DNA from: Aquirufa beregesia
Lineage (GTDB): Bacteria; Bacteroidota; Bacteroidia; Cytophagales; Spirosomataceae
Assembly: GCF_011090385.1 (NCBI RefSeq)
Contig: NZ_SEWW01000002.1
Coordinates: forward strand, 113,825-177,824
Reading direction: 5' to 3'
DNA length: 64,000 nt
Below the pieces are notes generated by a model that was not told the DNA's origin, did no database searches, and saw only the letters and a program-made list of their open reading frames with translations. A program made the translations under genes and the position numbers. Positions 62,758 to 64,000 of the stretch are shown here, one piece after another. The stretch's first letter is position 1. Each line of letters begins with the position of its first letter.

Positions 62758-64000
62758 ATGAAGACGAATTATAACAGAAGGGAATTTTTACAGAATACGA
62801 GCATGGCCACCTTGGCGGCTATGGGGATGAACTCGCCTATGGCTAGTTTGCTCGCAGGCTCTAATAATCCGATTGCCCAAAGGGCTGCTTCGGCAGATAC
62901 CGTGATCCTGTTATGGATGGCAGGTGGCATGGCACATACTGAGACATTTGACCCGAAACGATATACGCCATATGAAAAAGGAATGGAAGGGAATCGAGTG
63001 CTAAGTACGTTCAAATCCGTGCCTACTAAATTGGATGGAATTCATTTTTCAGAGGGATTGGAAGGCATAGGTGGTGTGATGGATAAAGGAACATTAATAC
63101 GTTCTTATGTGGCTGCTGACTTAGGGCATATCTTGCATACTCGGCATCAATACAATTGGCATACCTGTTATGAACCTCCACAAACGGTGGCTGCACCTCA
63201 CATGGGTGCCTGGATTGCCAAAGAATTAGGCCCCAAAAATCCAGTTATTCCTGCTTTCATTGACATTGGTCAACGCTTTACTGTGGGGGAAGGAGAAGAG
63301 TTAAAAGCCTTTCACTCAGCAGGTTTTTTAGGAAATGAATTTGGCCCGTTTTTTATTCCAGATCCTAGCCAAGGTTTGGATAGTGTTCGCCCACCAGTAG
63401 GGATGAACATGAAGCGATTTGAAGGGAGAAATAAACTTTACAATGATTTAATAAGTAAAAGTCCGTTTGGGGATTTTGGTAGTGATTATCAGAAAGAATC
63501 CCTACGTCGTTCCATGGAGCAGGCTTATATTTTATTGAACTCTCCTGAGTCTAAAGCCTTTAATCTGAGTTCTGAGCCAAAAGAAAGCTATGATATTTAT
63601 AATACGGGTCGCTTTGGACTAGGGTGTCTATTGGCTCGTCGATTGACCGAACAAGGAGCACGATTTATTTCAGTGACGACCGAATATGAACCATTCTTTG
63701 GTTTTGATACCCATGAAAATGGCCATACTCGTATGGTGGGTATGAAAAAGCAAATTGATGGTCCTGTGTCTCAATTGATTAAAGATTTGGATAAAACAGG
63801 TCATTTGGATAGAACTTTAGTGATCGTGGCCTCCGAGTTTAGTCGGGATATGATGGTCGAAGGCCGACCAGATCAAACGGTCAAGGAACAAGTCAACCAG
63901 CCAGAGATTCTAAACGACATGAAGTTTTATGGAATGCACCGCCACTTTACGGATGGATGCTCCATTCTCATGTTTGGAGGAGGCATCAAGCGTGGACATG
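62758..64000 (+). CDS. DUF1501-family Tat-exported protein, cut by window edge
   Basis: The ATG at 62758 opens a frame that runs to the window end (414 codons visible). The N-terminus has a twin-arginine motif (RREFLQNTS). The body has the DUF1501/sulfatase-like pattern WMAGGMAHTETFDPKR, HQYNWHTCYEPPQTVAAPHMG, DTHENGHTRM, LVIVASEFSRDM and FYGMHRHFTDG. DUF1501 proteins resemble alkaline-phosphatase-superfamily enzymes and are nearly always paired with DUF1553/PSCyt genes. Here the partner lies 32 bases upstream, after SusCD. The reaction is not known. The C-terminus lies outside the window. Confidence 0.88.
   Translation, partial: MKTNYNRREFLQNTSMATLAAMGMNSPMASLLAGSNNPIAQRAASADTVILLWMAGGMAHTETFDPKRYTPYEKGMEGNRVLSTFKSVPTKLDGIHFSEGLEGIGGVMDKGTLIRSYVAADLGHILHTRHQYNWHTCYEPPQTVAAPHMGAWIAKELGPKNPVIPAFIDIGQRFTVGEGEELKAFHSAGFLGNEFGPFFIPDPSQGLDSVRPPVGMNMKRFEGRNKLYNDLISKSPFGDFGSDYQKESLRRSMEQAYILLNSPESKAFNLSSEPKESYDIYNTGRFGLGCLLARRLTEQGARFISVTTEYEPFFGFDTHENGHTRMVGMKKQIDGPVSQLIKDLDKTGHLDRTLVIVASEFSRDMMVEGRPDQTVKEQVNQPEILNDMKFYGMHRHFTDGCSILMFGGGIKRGH

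Noticed and set aside
1-64000. tRNA, rRNA, CRISPR arrays, insertion sequences and prophage genes
   Set aside because: No cloverleaf, ribosomal signature, regularly spaced repeat, transposase or phage gene was seen when reading both strands; a tRNA scan would confirm this.

Overview
The window looks like chromosomal DNA of a low-GC member of the Bacteroidota, most likely a Cytophagales/Spirosomaceae-type freshwater or soil bacterium (inference). The evidence is two SusC/SusD pairs, two further TonB-dependent outer-membrane receptors, AraC-type and SusR-like membrane regulators, DUF1501/DUF1553 proteins, many Bacteroidota-style signal peptides and TAnnTTTG-like promoter motifs. I found no rRNA, tRNA, CRISPR array, insertion sequence or phage gene. 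Every gene except the two cut by the window edges looks intact.

Layout. 0-5.8 kb: a membrane protein cut by the left edge, a GH43 glycosidase, a YeiH-type exporter, an NTF2-like secreted protein, an exported SOD-like protein with unusual active-site surroundings, and a ThuA-esterase pair. 5.8-10.5 kb: a hexuronate locus, with a LacI regulator carrying a zinc-ribbon N-terminus divergent from uxuA, an SDR and exuT. 10.5-17.6 kb: a VOC protein, small outer-membrane proteins, a TonB-type receptor, and a haloperoxidase/PAP2 lipoprotein with an outer-membrane partner. 17.7-20.8 kb: an arsenic operon (arsR-arsM-dinB-MFS) with two near-identical 16-bp operators. 20.8-29.1 kb: a polysaccharide-utilisation locus with a SusR-like regulator, a GH43/GH32-like protein, SusD and SusC.

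29.4-41 kb: a mixed region with pirin-OsmC, a BNR/sialidase-like protein, an M28 peptidase, a NagB-like deaminase, a sterol-desaturase-like enzyme, a GH2 glycosidase, an AraC regulator, a 0.68-kb non-coding gap and a sulfatase. 41-45 kb: a compact operon with a sugar isomerase, a Tat-exported gluconate-dehydrogenase-subunit-3 protein, a GMC oxidoreductase and a second isomerase, probably for oxidative (keto-sugar) glycoside metabolism. 45-55 kb: a TonB receptor, a LOG protein, an uncharacterised 595-aa NPD-like protein with a Cys-rich tail, a patatin flanked by two inverted copies of a small Cys-rich lipoprotein, a degenerate receiver-like protein, YceI, a second pirin, a Crp/Fnr regulator and a Dabb protein. 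55.2-64 kb: a second SusC/SusD pair followed by a membrane/cytochrome protein (DUF2231, two tandem PSCyt heme domains, DUF1549, DUF1553) and a Tat-exported DUF1501 protein cut by the right edge.

The overall theme is uptake and breakdown of plant or algal polysaccharide (GH43, GH2, sulfatase, esterase, hexuronate catabolism, SusCD), with stress and metalloid functions between the sugar loci. The best candidates for something undescribed are the SusCD-PSCyt-DUF1501 assembly, the 595-aa Cys-rich protein, the zinc-ribbon LacI fusion, the arsenic operon that has no recognisable classical efflux pump or reductase, and the SOD-like protein.
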